Shown here piece after piece: positions 1 to 7,763 of a DNA stretch of 27,839 nt. The DNA lies in NCBI GenBank assembly GCA_002315315.1, contig DCGT01000045.1, forward strand, positions 15,439-43,277, written 5' to 3'. Within the stretch, counting starts at the first letter, position 1. The number at the start of each line of letters is the position of its first letter. The stretch comes from Faecalibacterium sp. UBA1771 (GTDB taxonomy: Bacteria > Bacillota > Clostridia > Oscillospirales > Ruminococcaceae). Below the pieces are notes generated by a model. The model was not told the DNA's origin. It saw nothing but the letters and a program-made list of their open reading frames with translations, and ran no database searches. The translations under genes and the position numbers were made by a program.

Positions 1-1061
1 TGATGACCGGACGAACCGGACTTGTCATCGACCTCAAATACATACTCGATATACGGAATTTTTCAAATCATCCGCTCGCCGACAAATTAGTGAAAAGTAT
101 AGATACCATCGCCGATGACCCCGAGATTACCTCTGTTGTCGAGGCTATTGGAGGAATAGAGCCGGGATACAGCTATACCAAGCGTTGCCTTGCTGCAGGC
201 AAGAATGTTATTACTTCAAACAAGCAGCTTGTTGCCGAGCACGGAACCGAGCTGTTGGCGCTTGCCAAGCAGAACGGAGTCAGATATATGTTTGAGGCTG
301 CGGTTGGAGGTGCTACACCGACAATTGCACCGCTTCGCACTACGCTTGCCGCCGGTAAGGTTATTGCCATTTCGGGTATCGTGAACGGAACGACGAACTT
401 TATGCTTACGGGTATGCTTAAAAACGGTATGAGCTATGCCGAGGCGTTGTCGGTCGCTCAACAGCTCGGCTATGCCGAGACTAAGGATCCGTCTGATGAT
501 GTCGACGGATACGACGCCGGACGCAAGCTTGCCATTCTTTCGTCGATAGCTTACGGAATGGAAATCAAGCCTGATGATATCCCGACTGACGGTATCAGTG
601 AGGTTTCACTCTCCGATATGAAGCTTGCCGCCGAAAAGGGCGGTACTATCAAGCTTATTGCACATTCGGAGCAGAGCGAAGACGGTAATGTTTCGGCATG
701 GGTACACGCTGCATACGTCGGTGAAAATTCACGATTTATCAGTGTAAATGACGTCTTTAATTCGGTACACTATACTTGCTCTAATGCAGGAGATGTTGAG
801 CTTTTCGGCAGAGGCGCAGGCAAGCTCCCGACAGCGGGAGCGGTTATGGCTGATGTTATCGAGGCTTCCGAAAATTCAGACAACCGTCCCGTTCTTTGGA
901 CAAAACAGGAAAATCCGTTCAAATATGAGGTCCCTTACCGCTACTTTGTTATCAAGGCAGACGGTACTTCGGAAATTACAGGGAAAATGACGGTTGCCGA
1001 GCGAGATAAAATGCTGTCGGACGGCATTGCAGCTAAGGCATATATTGTCATTGATGAGTGA
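1..1061 (+). CDS. hom: Homoserine dehydrogenase, 5' end cut by the window
   Basis: This enzyme reduces aspartate semialdehyde to homoserine with NAD(P)H, the branch-point step toward threonine and methionine. The reading frame is open from the window edge. The first ATG (3) is probably internal, because the N-terminal Rossmann glycine motif that precedes 'YILDIRNF' in the family is missing; about 40-50 residues should lie upstream. Visible are the 'ITSNKQLVAEHG' segment that closes the nucleotide domain, the family signature 'GIVNGTTNFML' and the substrate-domain stretch 'DPSDDVDGYDAGRKLAIL'. The protein stops soon after 'VPYRYFVIKADG', so any C-terminal ACT domain is short or degenerate compared with ACT-bearing clostridial homologues. 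It overlaps or abuts thrB and shares an operon with thrB and lysC. Confidence 0.95.
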   Translation, partial: MTGRTGLVIDLKYILDIRNFSNHPLADKLVKSIDTIADDPEITSVVEAIGGIEPGYSYTKRCLAAGKNVITSNKQLVAEHGTELLALAKQNGVRYMFEAAVGGATPTIAPLRTTLAAGKVIAISGIVNGTTNFMLTGMLKNGMSYAEALSVAQQLGYAETKDPSDDVDGYDAGRKLAILSSIAYGMEIKPDDIPTDGISEVSLSDMKLAAEKGGTIKLIAHSEQSEDGNVSAWVHAAYVGENSRFISVNDVFNSVHYTCSNAGDVELFGRGAGKLPTAGAVMADVIEASENSDNRPVLWTKQENPFKYEVPYRYFVIKADGTSEITGKMTVAERDKMLSDGIAAKAYIVIDE

Positions 1062-1069
1062 GGCTGAAT

Positions 1070-1969
1070 ATGATAAAGATATCGGTACCGGCTACCTCGG
1101 CTAATATCGGATCGGGATTCGACTGCTCCGGCATTGCTCTTGATATGCACAACACCGTTTATATCGACGATTGTGATGAAATAGATATTGCATCGCTTAA
1201 CGGAAACGATATACCGACCGATGAAAGCAATCTGATTTGCAGCTCGGCAAAAAGGGTATATGAAATTTGTGGAAAAACATTTAAGGGAATCAAGATAAGA
1301 GAACAGAATATTATTCCTATTGCAAGGGGGCTCGGCAGCAGTGCCGCTTGTGTTGCGGCGGGAGTTGTGGGTGCAAACGAGCTGTTGGGCAAACCGCTCA
1401 CCAAGACCGAAATACTCGATGTTTGTTCGATAATTGAGGGTCATCCCGATAACGCCGCACCTGCAATAATGGGAGGCTTTACCGTTTCGGTTATCACCGA
1501 TGACGGAAAGGTTGTCTGTGTTCGCCACGAAATCAGCGACAGCATTACCTTTATGACTTTTGTTCCGGATTTTAAGCTTAAAACGAGCGTTGCCCGTCAG
1601 GCAATACCGGAGCAGATTTCACATATCGACGCCCGCTACAATCTGTCAAGGAGTGCACTGCTCGTCTCCGCCTTTGCGGACAGGGATTATTCGTTGCTCA
1701 AGGAGGCAACCAAGGACAGACTGCACCAGCCATATCGTTTTCCGCTTATTCCGGGAAGCAAAAAGATTATGGCGCTTGCAGATGAATACGGCGCACTTGC
1801 CACCTTTATTAGCGGCGCCGGCTCGTCGATAATGTCAATAGTCGGAGCGGGTAATATGGTATTTGCCGACGAGGTCGAAAAACGACTTGCCGACGATGAA
1901 GAAACAGCGCATTTCAGCTTGTTGAGATTAAAAGCCAACAACGCCGGAACAATTACAGAAAGAGAATAA
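1070..1969 (+). CDS. thrB: Homoserine kinase (GHMP family)
   Basis: Phosphorylates homoserine with ATP to O-phosphohomoserine, the substrate of threonine synthase. The start 'MIKISVPATSANIGSGFDC' is the classic ThrB N-terminus, and the GHMP ATP-binding motif 'GLGSSAA' lies at about residues 87-93. Total length is 299 aa, normal for the family. I chose ATG 1070 because a purine-rich TGAGG sits about 6 nt upstream. An in-frame GTG at 1058 would overlap hom by 4 nt and add four residues that do not look conserved. The C-terminal 'ISGAGSS' glycine loop, also typical of GHMP kinases, is present. It sits between hom and lysC, with 12 nt to lysC. Confidence 0.95.
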   Translation: MIKISVPATSANIGSGFDCSGIALDMHNTVYIDDCDEIDIASLNGNDIPTDESNLICSSAKRVYEICGKTFKGIKIREQNIIPIARGLGSSAACVAAGVVGANELLGKPLTKTEILDVCSIIEGHPDNAAPAIMGGFTVSVITDDGKVVCVRHEISDSITFMTFVPDFKLKTSVARQAIPEQISHIDARYNLSRSALLVSAFADRDYSLLKEATKDRLHQPYRFPLIPGSKKIMALADEYGALATFISGAGSSIMSIVGAGNMVFADEVEKRLADDEETAHFSLLRLKANNAGTITERE

Positions 1970-1981
1970 TCGGGGGATATT

Positions 1982-3187
1982 ATGTCATTGATTGTAATGA
2001 AATTCGGAGGCTCCTCCGTTGCCAACACCGAAAAAATCTTCAATGCCGCTCGCATAGCCGCCAAGGCTTACGATGAGGGCAACGAGGTTGTAATGGTTGT
2101 ATCGGCACAGGGAGATACTACCGACGATCTTATCGAAATGGCGGGTAAAATCGACGATAACCCGTCAAAAAGAGAGATGGATATGCTTCTTACCACAGGC
2201 GAACAGATTTCCTGCTCGCTGATGGCGATGGCACTGCACAAGCTCGGGTACAAGTCGATTTCGATGACTGGCTGGCAGGCTGGATTTTTGACCGATTCAC
2301 ATTATTCGAGTGCAAGAATACGCCGCATTGATACAGAACGTATCCGCACCGAGCTGGATGAAAAAAATATTGTTGTCGTTGCAGGATTTCAGGGAATTAA
2401 CCGAAGCGATGACTTGACTACGCTCGGCAGAGGAGGGTCCGACACAAGCGCCGTTGCTCTTGCCGCCGCACTCAACGCCGATATGTGCCGTATCTATACC
2501 GATGTAGAGGGTGTTTTCACAGCGGACCCGCGCAAGGTTAAAGGGGCGGTAAAGCTCGATGAAATCAGCTTTGACGAAATGCTTGAGCTTGCATCGCTCG
2601 GTGCTCAGGTACTGCAGAACCGTTCGGTAGAGCTTGCTAAAAAATATAATGTTAATATAGAAGTACGTTCCAGTTTAACAGATAATCCCGGAACGGTAGT
2701 AAGAGAGGTTACGAAAATGGAAGGAATGCTCATTAAGGGAGTTACCAAGGATACCGCAATAGTTTCTATGTCTATTTTAGGAGTGCCTGATGAGCCGGGT
2801 ATCGCTTTTGCAATTTTCTCCCGTCTTGCCAAGTGCGGAATCAATGTAGACATTATTCTCCAGTCGGAGGGGAACGACGGTACACAGGATATCACATTCA
2901 CTATTCCCAAGTCCGATCTCGCTCAAGCTCAGCAGGTGCTTGCCGACGGCAAGGATGCAATCAAGTCCAAAGAAATCAAGCTTTATGACAATGTTGCAAA
3001 GGTCTCCATTGTCGGTGCCGGTATGGCGAGTAATTCCGGAGTTGCTTCCCGCATATTTGGTGCTTTGTTTGAGGCGGGAGTCAACATTATGATGATTTCG
3101 ACAAGTGAAATCAAGATTTCCGTTCTTATCAATGCCAACGATGCCGACCGTGCCGTTGCCGCAATTCACGATGAATTTATAAAATAA
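1982..3187 (+). CDS. lysC: Aspartate kinase, monofunctional, with two ACT domains
   Basis: Phosphorylates aspartate, the first step of the lysine, threonine and methionine pathways. The 401-aa protein opens with the kinase motif 'KFGGSSVA' (about residues 6-13), carries 'GRGGSDTSAVALA' at about 149-161, and ends with two ACT regulatory domains (about 265-330 and 340-401), so feedback inhibition by lysine and/or threonine is expected. The RBS is GGGGGA upstream of ATG 1982. An in-frame ATG at codon 246 (2717) has its own RBS-like AGAGAGG and would give a separate ACT-only subunit (see the separate entry). As third gene after hom and thrB it completes a threonine-type operon. The closest family comparison is Bacillus LysC (aspartokinase II type). 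Confidence 0.96.
   Translation: MSLIVMKFGGSSVANTEKIFNAARIAAKAYDEGNEVVMVVSAQGDTTDDLIEMAGKIDDNPSKREMDMLLTTGEQISCSLMAMALHKLGYKSISMTGWQAGFLTDSHYSSARIRRIDTERIRTELDEKNIVVVAGFQGINRSDDLTTLGRGGSDTSAVALAAALNADMCRIYTDVEGVFTADPRKVKGAVKLDEISFDEMLELASLGAQVLQNRSVELAKKYNVNIEVRSSLTDNPGTVVREVTKMEGMLIKGVTKDTAIVSMSILGVPDEPGIAFAIFSRLAKCGINVDIILQSEGNDGTQDITFTIPKSDLAQAQQVLADGKDAIKSKEIKLYDNVAKVSIVGAGMASNSGVASRIFGALFEAGVNIMMISTSEIKISVLINANDADRAVAAIHDEFIK
2702..3187 (+). promoter_or_regulatory. Internal RBS and start for a possible LysC beta subunit
   Basis: AGAGAGG at 2702-2708 lies 8 nt before the in-frame ATG at 2717, codon 246 of lysC. Initiation here would make a 156-residue protein containing only the two ACT domains. 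Bacillus subtilis aspartokinase II is known to be an alpha2beta2 enzyme whose beta subunit starts in frame at about the same codon. The sequence shows the site; its use is inferred. Confidence 0.5.
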
Positions 3188-3208
3188 ACTAATTTAACAT
3201 TTAAAGTC

Positions 3209-3257
3209 ACATCGCATAATCGCGTGTATTGGTCATCAATTCGCGGTTGTGCGATGT
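3209..3257 (+). other. Long RNA hairpin between lysC and the M16 genes
   Basis: The arms 3209-3224 and 3242-3257 pair over 16 positions, two of them U-G wobbles that exist only in the plus-strand RNA. A further 4-bp stem forms inside (3228-3231 with 3237-3240, loop GTCAT). No T-run follows, so it is not a classic Rho-independent terminator. It could be an mRNA processing or stability element, or a weak attenuator before the M16 genes. Confidence 0.6.
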
Positions 3258-3278
3258 CGTGTACAATGAAGGAATGAA

Positions 3279-4538
3279 ATGAATAGAGGAAAAATTGCAA
3301 ACGGTGTATATTTTTCATCGCTTGACGGTAATTTCAGAAAATCGCGTCTGATGATTACGCTTCGTACACCGATTAGCCGGGATAATCTTACCGAAACGGC
3401 GCTTCTTCCTTACCTGCTTGAACGGGGTACAAAGACTTATCCGGATATGACCAAGCTAAAGCGCCGACTCGATTCTCTTTACGGTAGTGAGCTTTATACA
3501 TCTGCGTCGTCATACGGTTATTCGAGGATACTGTCTGCTTCCATAGCCGGTGTTGATGCGAAGCTTGTTGGAGTCAGCGGTTTGTCGCTTCGCCGTGCCG
3601 AGCTTCTTTATGACATATTGTTTAACCCTTCTGTGAGTGAAAAAGGATTTGACGAAAAGAACACAGCTATCGAAAAAGAAAAGCTTCGTGAAACAATACG
3701 CTCCGAGATTAACGACAAGCGTGTCTATGCTCTGCGCTATGCCAATCGATTATTCTTTGACGGTGATTTACGTGCCCTGCCTCCCAACGGTTATGAGGAT
3801 GATATCGACAAAATCAACGGTGAAAGCTTGTACAAGGCATATAAGAAATTTGTAAAGTCGGCAAGTATAGAAATACTCTATTGCGGCAGTGAGCAGGATA
3901 AGGTCAGGGAACTGATGACAAAGCTTTTTGACAGTGAAAAAAACGGTACACACAAAATGATTGCGCCGTCAAAAGCCGTAGGATATGCTGATTCCGTCGA
4001 CAAAAGACTCGTTATGGACGTCGAACAGGATAAGTTCGTTATGATGATGACGCCGGGCAGAGAGCTTGACGAAAAGGAGCTGCGTTCATTGCAGCTTGCC
4101 TGTGCTATGTACGGCGGAGCGCCCATGTCAAGACTTTTCCGTAATGTGCGTGAAAAACAGAGTCTTTGCTATTACTGTGCGGCGCGCGTTTCTACCGAGA
4201 GCGGAGCCGTAACCGTAGACAGCGGTGTAGACCACAGCAATGCGGAAAAGCTGAAAAATGCCGTGATTTATGAGTTGGAACAGCTTCAAAAAGGTGAGTT
4301 TGACGACGAAGAAATCGAACAGGCGAGAATATATATCATAAATACATTGGACGGAGTTGCAGATACCGCAGAAGGAACTACATCATGGTATCTGAATTCA
4401 ATTCTGCGTTTGGGCAAGATAATTACCCCGTCAGAGGTTGCGGATACCTATCGTTCCGTTAAACGTGAGGATATAATTTCCGCTTTTAATCTTCTCAAGC
4501 CTTCGGTCAGACTTTTGTTGACGGGAGAGGAGGATTGA
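3279..4538 (+). CDS. M16 family peptidase-like protein lacking the zinc motif (YmfF-like)
   Basis: This 419-aa protein belongs to the M16 (insulinase-like) family, judged from its overall pattern and from its pairing with the next gene. The region where active members carry HxxEH reads 'LLPYLLERGTKTYP', with no zinc ligands, so it is expected to be inactive as a protease itself. In the family, such members pair with an active partner and help form the substrate chamber. The C-terminal half keeps the M16 features 'GGAPMSRLFRNVREKQSLCY' (the R/Y substrate-binding stretch of the second lobe). The RBS GAAGGA precedes ATG 3279. The stop lies 2 nt before the start of the partner gene, so the two are translated together. 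It resembles the ymfF/ymfH pair of Bacillus. Confidence 0.85.
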   Translation: MNRGKIANGVYFSSLDGNFRKSRLMITLRTPISRDNLTETALLPYLLERGTKTYPDMTKLKRRLDSLYGSELYTSASSYGYSRILSASIAGVDAKLVGVSGLSLRRAELLYDILFNPSVSEKGFDEKNTAIEKEKLRETIRSEINDKRVYALRYANRLFFDGDLRALPPNGYEDDIDKINGESLYKAYKKFVKSASIEILYCGSEQDKVRELMTKLFDSEKNGTHKMIAPSKAVGYADSVDKRLVMDVEQDKFVMMMTPGRELDEKELRSLQLACAMYGGAPMSRLFRNVREKQSLCYYCAARVSTESGAVTVDSGVDHSNAEKLKNAVIYELEQLQKGEFDDEEIEQARIYIINTLDGVADTAEGTTSWYLNSILRLGKIITPSEVADTYRSVKREDIISAFNLLKPSVRLLLTGEED

Positions 4539-4540
4539 CG

Positions 4541-5821
4541 ATGAACAGAGTAGAATTGCCGGTACCGGGTGAGTGCTACTACGAGTATACTCACAAAAGC
4601 GGTCTCAAGGTGCTTGTTTTCCCTACTGTCGGGAAGCGTTCGACATTTGCAATTTTCGGAGCTAAGATAGGCTCGACAACCTCTGATTTTATGCTCGGAA
4701 ATCGTCGCTGTCACGTGCCTTCCGGAACAGCACATTTCCTCGAGCACAAGATGTTTGAGGGCGAAAAAGGTGATGCATTTACACTATTTGCCGAAACGGG
4801 AGCTTCTGCCAATGCCTTTACCTCGTTTGACAGAACCTGTTATCTGTTTGAAACGACGGGTATGGAGGAGCAGTCTCTCAAAACCCTCATTGAGTTTGTG
4901 CGTTCGCCGTATTTTACCGATGAAAATGTTGACAAAGAGCAGGGAATAATCGGTCAGGAAATCAGAATGTACGACGATAATCCCGACTGGCAGATTATGA
5001 TGGGCCTTTTCGGATTGCTCTATCACAATCACCCGATAAAATATGACATTGCAGGTACGGTGGAAAGCATATCCGAGCTTACGCCCGAAATACTTTATGA
5101 TTGCTATGATGCATATTATCGACCCGATAATATGGTCCTTGTTGTTGTCGGAAATATTTCTCCCGAGCGTGTTGAACAAATTTGCCGTGAAATGCTCGAT
5201 ATCGGCAGAAAGGCAAGCAAAAATAAGGTTCGACCGATTAAAATAGATGAGCCTGATACAATTGTCGACAAGGAATTTGTTAAGAAAATGGATATTTCCA
5301 TGCCGCAATTTATGTTCGGATATAAGGAAAAACCGATTGATAACGACATATCAAAAAACGAACTGCTCTGCGATATGCTTTTGACCCTTATCGCAGGGGA
5401 GACAAGCCCTTTATACCGCAAGCTTTATGACAGCGGTCTTGTAAATCAGTCCTTCGGCTTTGAATCGTCATCCGGCAACGGCTACTTCTATACGGCATTT
5501 TCGGGAGAGAGTCGAGACCCTCGCGCCGTTGCCGTTGAGATTTCAAAGGCAATAGCCAAAATGAAAAATAACGGTATCTCAAAATCGCGTTTTGAGGAAT
5601 GCAGACGCCGTTTTCTCGGAGATATTTTGACTTCACTTGACAGTCAGGACAGTGTCGCTTCAAATATGTCGGCTTTTTATTTTAAAAATTACGATTTTTG
5701 TGATATAATAAATTCCATAAAAACGGTTACCGCCGATGATGCCGAAAAGGTGCTCGCCGGATTGTTCCGCGAGAATATGTCGGCACTGTCGATATTAGAA
5801 CCGATTGATAAGGAGATTTGA
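4541..5821 (+). CDS. M16 family zinc metallopeptidase (YmfH-like)
   Basis: This is the active partner of the preceding gene. It has the inverted zinc motif HFLEH at residues 65-69 and a downstream Glu within 'GIIGQEIRMYDDNPDW' (about residue 140), giving the HxxEH-x(about 70)-E arrangement of M16 enzymes. Length is 426 aa. ATG 4541 is chosen because AGGAGG at 4528-4533 lies 7 nt upstream; the in-frame TTG at 4535 would have a spacer of only 1 nt. The likely role is cytoplasmic degradation of peptides or processing of a small substrate, but the sequence does not show the substrate. The gene is followed by lgt after 3 nt. Confidence 0.9.
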   Translation: MNRVELPVPGECYYEYTHKSGLKVLVFPTVGKRSTFAIFGAKIGSTTSDFMLGNRRCHVPSGTAHFLEHKMFEGEKGDAFTLFAETGASANAFTSFDRTCYLFETTGMEEQSLKTLIEFVRSPYFTDENVDKEQGIIGQEIRMYDDNPDWQIMMGLFGLLYHNHPIKYDIAGTVESISELTPEILYDCYDAYYRPDNMVLVVVGNISPERVEQICREMLDIGRKASKNKVRPIKIDEPDTIVDKEFVKKMDISMPQFMFGYKEKPIDNDISKNELLCDMLLTLIAGETSPLYRKLYDSGLVNQSFGFESSSGNGYFYTAFSGESRDPRAVAVEISKAIAKMKNNGISKSRFEECRRRFLGDILTSLDSQDSVASNMSAFYFKNYDFCDIINSIKTVTADDAEKVLAGLFRENMSALSILEPIDKEI

Positions 5822-5824
5822 CTT

Positions 5825-7009
5825 ATGACCGATATTGTCAGCTTTACCGGACTCGGACTGTCGTTCGAGATAAACCGAGTTGCTTTTTCCATCGGTAAAT
5901 TCGATGTTTATTGGTACGGATTGCTCATCGGACTCGGAATGCTTATTGCATTTGTCTATGCGATGCAAAACGCAAATAAGTTCGGAGTAGACGTTGACAG
6001 GATGCTCGACGTTGTTCTGGTAGGAGCGATTTTCGGGATTGTAGGCTCAAGGCTGTATTATGTTATTTTCGCCGAAAAGGGTGAATTTACGTCGTTTTTC
6101 GATATTATCGACATTCGCAACGGCGGTCTTGCTTTTTACGGTACGGTAATAGGTGCCGCTGTTGCCGCACTCATTATGTGTCCGCTGCGCAAGGTTAAGC
6201 TTTTCCCGATGCTCGATATCTCCGGTATAGGTCTGCTTATCGGGCAGTGTGTCGGACGTTGGGGCAACTTCTTTAATCAAGAGGCATTCGGCTGTAATAC
6301 CAATCTGCCGTGGGGTATGACGAGCAGCACCGTTGTGCGCTATCTTACATTCAATGCCGATACTATTGCCGAGCATGGTATGTCCGTCGACCCGCTTGCC
6401 GCCGTGCATCCTACCTTCCTGTACGAGTCGATTTGGTATCTTATCGGTACGATAATTTTGGTGAAATATGCAAAGAAACGCAAGTTTGACGGAGAAATCG
6501 CTCTTATATATCTTGCGTGGAACGGAGCAGGCAGAGCTGTATTTGAGGGACTTCGCACCGACAGTCTGTATCTCGGCAGTATAAGAATTTCACAGCTTTT
6601 GGCAATACTCGGATTTGTTGCATCGGTTGCCGTGATTATTATCGTGAGAACAAAGATTAAGAAATCCGATGAACCGTCCCGCTATATCCCCTACGGAAAC
6701 AGCGAGGAATGGGCAAAGGAGCTATCGGAGCTTAATGCCGAAAGAGACGGTAAAGCAAAAGCCGATGATGCCGGAATGCAGACAGAGCAGAATGATGTCT
6801 TTGATGATGAAGCGGAACGGGAGTTAGAAACAGATGAGTCCGCAGAACCCGCACAGCCCGAAAGAGAGCTTGCCGAGTGGGAAAAGATTGTCGAAGAATG
6901 GGTATCTCTTGCCAAGCTCGTAACAGTTGTCGATAACGATATTCCGACAAATCCCGAGGTTAACAAGGATACATTTTGGTCGATAGTCGAGGAATGGATT
7001 AAGCAGTAA
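5825..7009 (+). CDS. lgt: Prolipoprotein diacylglyceryl transferase with acidic C-terminal extension
   Basis: Transfers the diacylglyceryl group from phosphatidylglycerol to the lipobox cysteine of prolipoproteins, the first step of lipoprotein maturation, in the cytoplasmic membrane. The core (about residues 1-280) has the membrane segments, the Lgt signature 'GQCVGRWGNFFNQEAFG' at 140-156, 'GGLAFYG' and 'HPTFLYES'. Lgt proteins are usually about 260-290 aa; this one has 394. The extra 114 residues are Glu/Asp/Ala-rich and soluble-looking and end with two copies of 'IVEEW' (about 355-359 and 387-391), plus an 'EEW' further upstream. Its RBS AAGGAG lies 9 nt before the ATG. It is probably translationally coupled to the M16 gene. 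The function of the tail is unknown. Confidence 0.95.
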   Translation: MTDIVSFTGLGLSFEINRVAFSIGKFDVYWYGLLIGLGMLIAFVYAMQNANKFGVDVDRMLDVVLVGAIFGIVGSRLYYVIFAEKGEFTSFFDIIDIRNGGLAFYGTVIGAAVAALIMCPLRKVKLFPMLDISGIGLLIGQCVGRWGNFFNQEAFGCNTNLPWGMTSSTVVRYLTFNADTIAEHGMSVDPLAAVHPTFLYESIWYLIGTIILVKYAKKRKFDGEIALIYLAWNGAGRAVFEGLRTDSLYLGSIRISQLLAILGFVASVAVIIIVRTKIKKSDEPSRYIPYGNSEEWAKELSELNAERDGKAKADDAGMQTEQNDVFDDEAERELETDESAEPAQPERELAEWEKIVEEWVSLAKLVTVVDNDIPTNPEVNKDTFWSIVEEWIKQ

Positions 7010-7016
7010 TAATTAT

Positions 7017-7045
7017 TTGACAAATACCGCAATATGTGGTATCAT
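7017..7045 (+). promoter_or_regulatory. Sigma-A promoter for rplU-rpmA
   Basis: A perfect -35 box TTGACA (7017-7022), a 17-nt spacer and the -10 box TATCAT (7040-7045), with an extended -10 TGG directly before it. Transcription should start near 7052. The promoter begins 8 nt after the lgt stop. Confidence 0.85.
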
Positions 7046-7049
7046 ATCT

Positions 7050-7128
7050 AAGCCGCACGAATCAGGCTTTTTAAGCGACAATTTGTCCGCCTGTGACGGC
7101 GAGTCTGAAAATATAAGAGGTATAAGCA
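7050..7128 (+). ncRNA. 5' leader of rplU, possible L21 leader
   Basis: About 75 nt of untranslated leader lie between the predicted start of transcription and rplU. Two small hairpins can be drawn: AAGCC/GGCTT (7050-7054 with 7065-7069, followed by Ts) and CGCC/GGCG (7088-7091 with 7098-7101). L21 leaders that bind a ribosomal protein are known upstream of rplU in Firmicutes. I cannot confirm that this one matches that family. Confidence 0.35.
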
Positions 7129-7440
7129 ATGTTCGCAGTTATCGAAACAGGCGGCAAGCAGTATCGCGTAAGCGAAGGCGATGTTATTTACATTGAGAAG
7201 CTGAATGCCGAAGCCGATAGCGAGTATGTCTTTGACAAGGTTCTCGCAGTCGGTACCGACGATAAGACTACCTTTGGCACACCGGTAGTAGACGGAGCCA
7301 AGGTTACGGGCAAAATCGTCAAGCACGGCAAGGCTAAGAAGGTCGTCGTGTTCACCTATCGTCCCAAAAAGGATTCCAAGCGCAAAAAGGGACATCGTCA
7401 GCAGTTCACTAAGGTGGAAATCACCGCTATTAACGCATAA
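7129..7440 (+). CDS. rplU: 50S ribosomal protein L21
   Basis: A 23S rRNA-binding protein of the large subunit. The 103-aa length and the N-terminal 'MFAVIETGGKQYRVSEGD' are diagnostic, as is the basic C-terminal stretch 'YRPKKDSKRKKGHRQ'. The start is ATG 7129, with AGAGG about 9 nt upstream. The rpmA gene starts 14 nt after its stop. In many Firmicutes a small cysteine protease gene (prp, ysxB) separates the two; it is absent here. Confidence 0.98.
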   Translation: MFAVIETGGKQYRVSEGDVIYIEKLNAEADSEYVFDKVLAVGTDDKTTFGTPVVDGAKVTGKIVKHGKAKKVVVFTYRPKKDSKRKKGHRQQFTKVEITAINA

Positions 7441-7454
7441 CGGAGGTACCGAGA

Positions 7455-7706
7455 ATGGCTCATAAAAAAGGTGTCGGTTCAACAAAGAACGGTCGTGATT
7501 CCGAGTCCAAGCGTCTCGGCGTCAAGCTTGCAGATGGTCAGTTCGCGGTAGCGGGCAACATCATCGTTCGTCAGCGTGGTACACACATCCACCCCGGTGT
7601 CAATGTTGGCATCGGCTCGGATGATACTCTTTTCGCCCTTGTCGACGGTAAGGTCAAGTTCGAGAGAGTCGGAAAAGACCGCAAGAAGGTCAGCGTTATC
7701 AACTGA
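7455..7706 (+). CDS. rpmA: 50S ribosomal protein L27, without the cleavable N-terminal extension
   Basis: A large-subunit protein whose N-terminal tail reaches the peptidyl transferase centre. The sequence 'MAHKKGVGSTKNGRDSESKR' is typical L27, and the length of 83 aa matches the short Gram-negative-like form. Many Firmicute L27 proteins start with a short extension ending in FF(A) that the Prp protease removes. Here the RBS GGAGG (7442-7446) fixes the start at ATG 7455, directly at the mature N-terminus, and no prp gene lies between rplU and rpmA. Confidence 0.98.
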   Translation: MAHKKGVGSTKNGRDSESKRLGVKLADGQFAVAGNIIVRQRGTHIHPGVNVGIGSDDTLFALVDGKVKFERVGKDRKKVSVIN

Positions 7707-7713
7707 ACCTATT

Positions 7714-7744
7714 ATCCCGAGCTTTAAACGGCTCGGGATTTTTT
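7714..7744 (+). terminator. Rho-independent terminator after rpmA
   Basis: The 8-bp stem TCCCGAGC (7715-7722) / GCTCGGGA (7731-7738) is followed by six Ts (7739-7744). It ends the rplU-rpmA transcript 20 nt before obgE. No obvious new promoter follows, so obgE may depend partly on readthrough. Confidence 0.9.
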
Positions 7745-7763
7745 AAGTAATACAGAGGACAAT

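Noticed and set aside
941..1528. A 195-residue minus-strand frame across hom/thrB
   Set aside because: It crosses two conserved genes in antisense and has no start signal or family resemblance.
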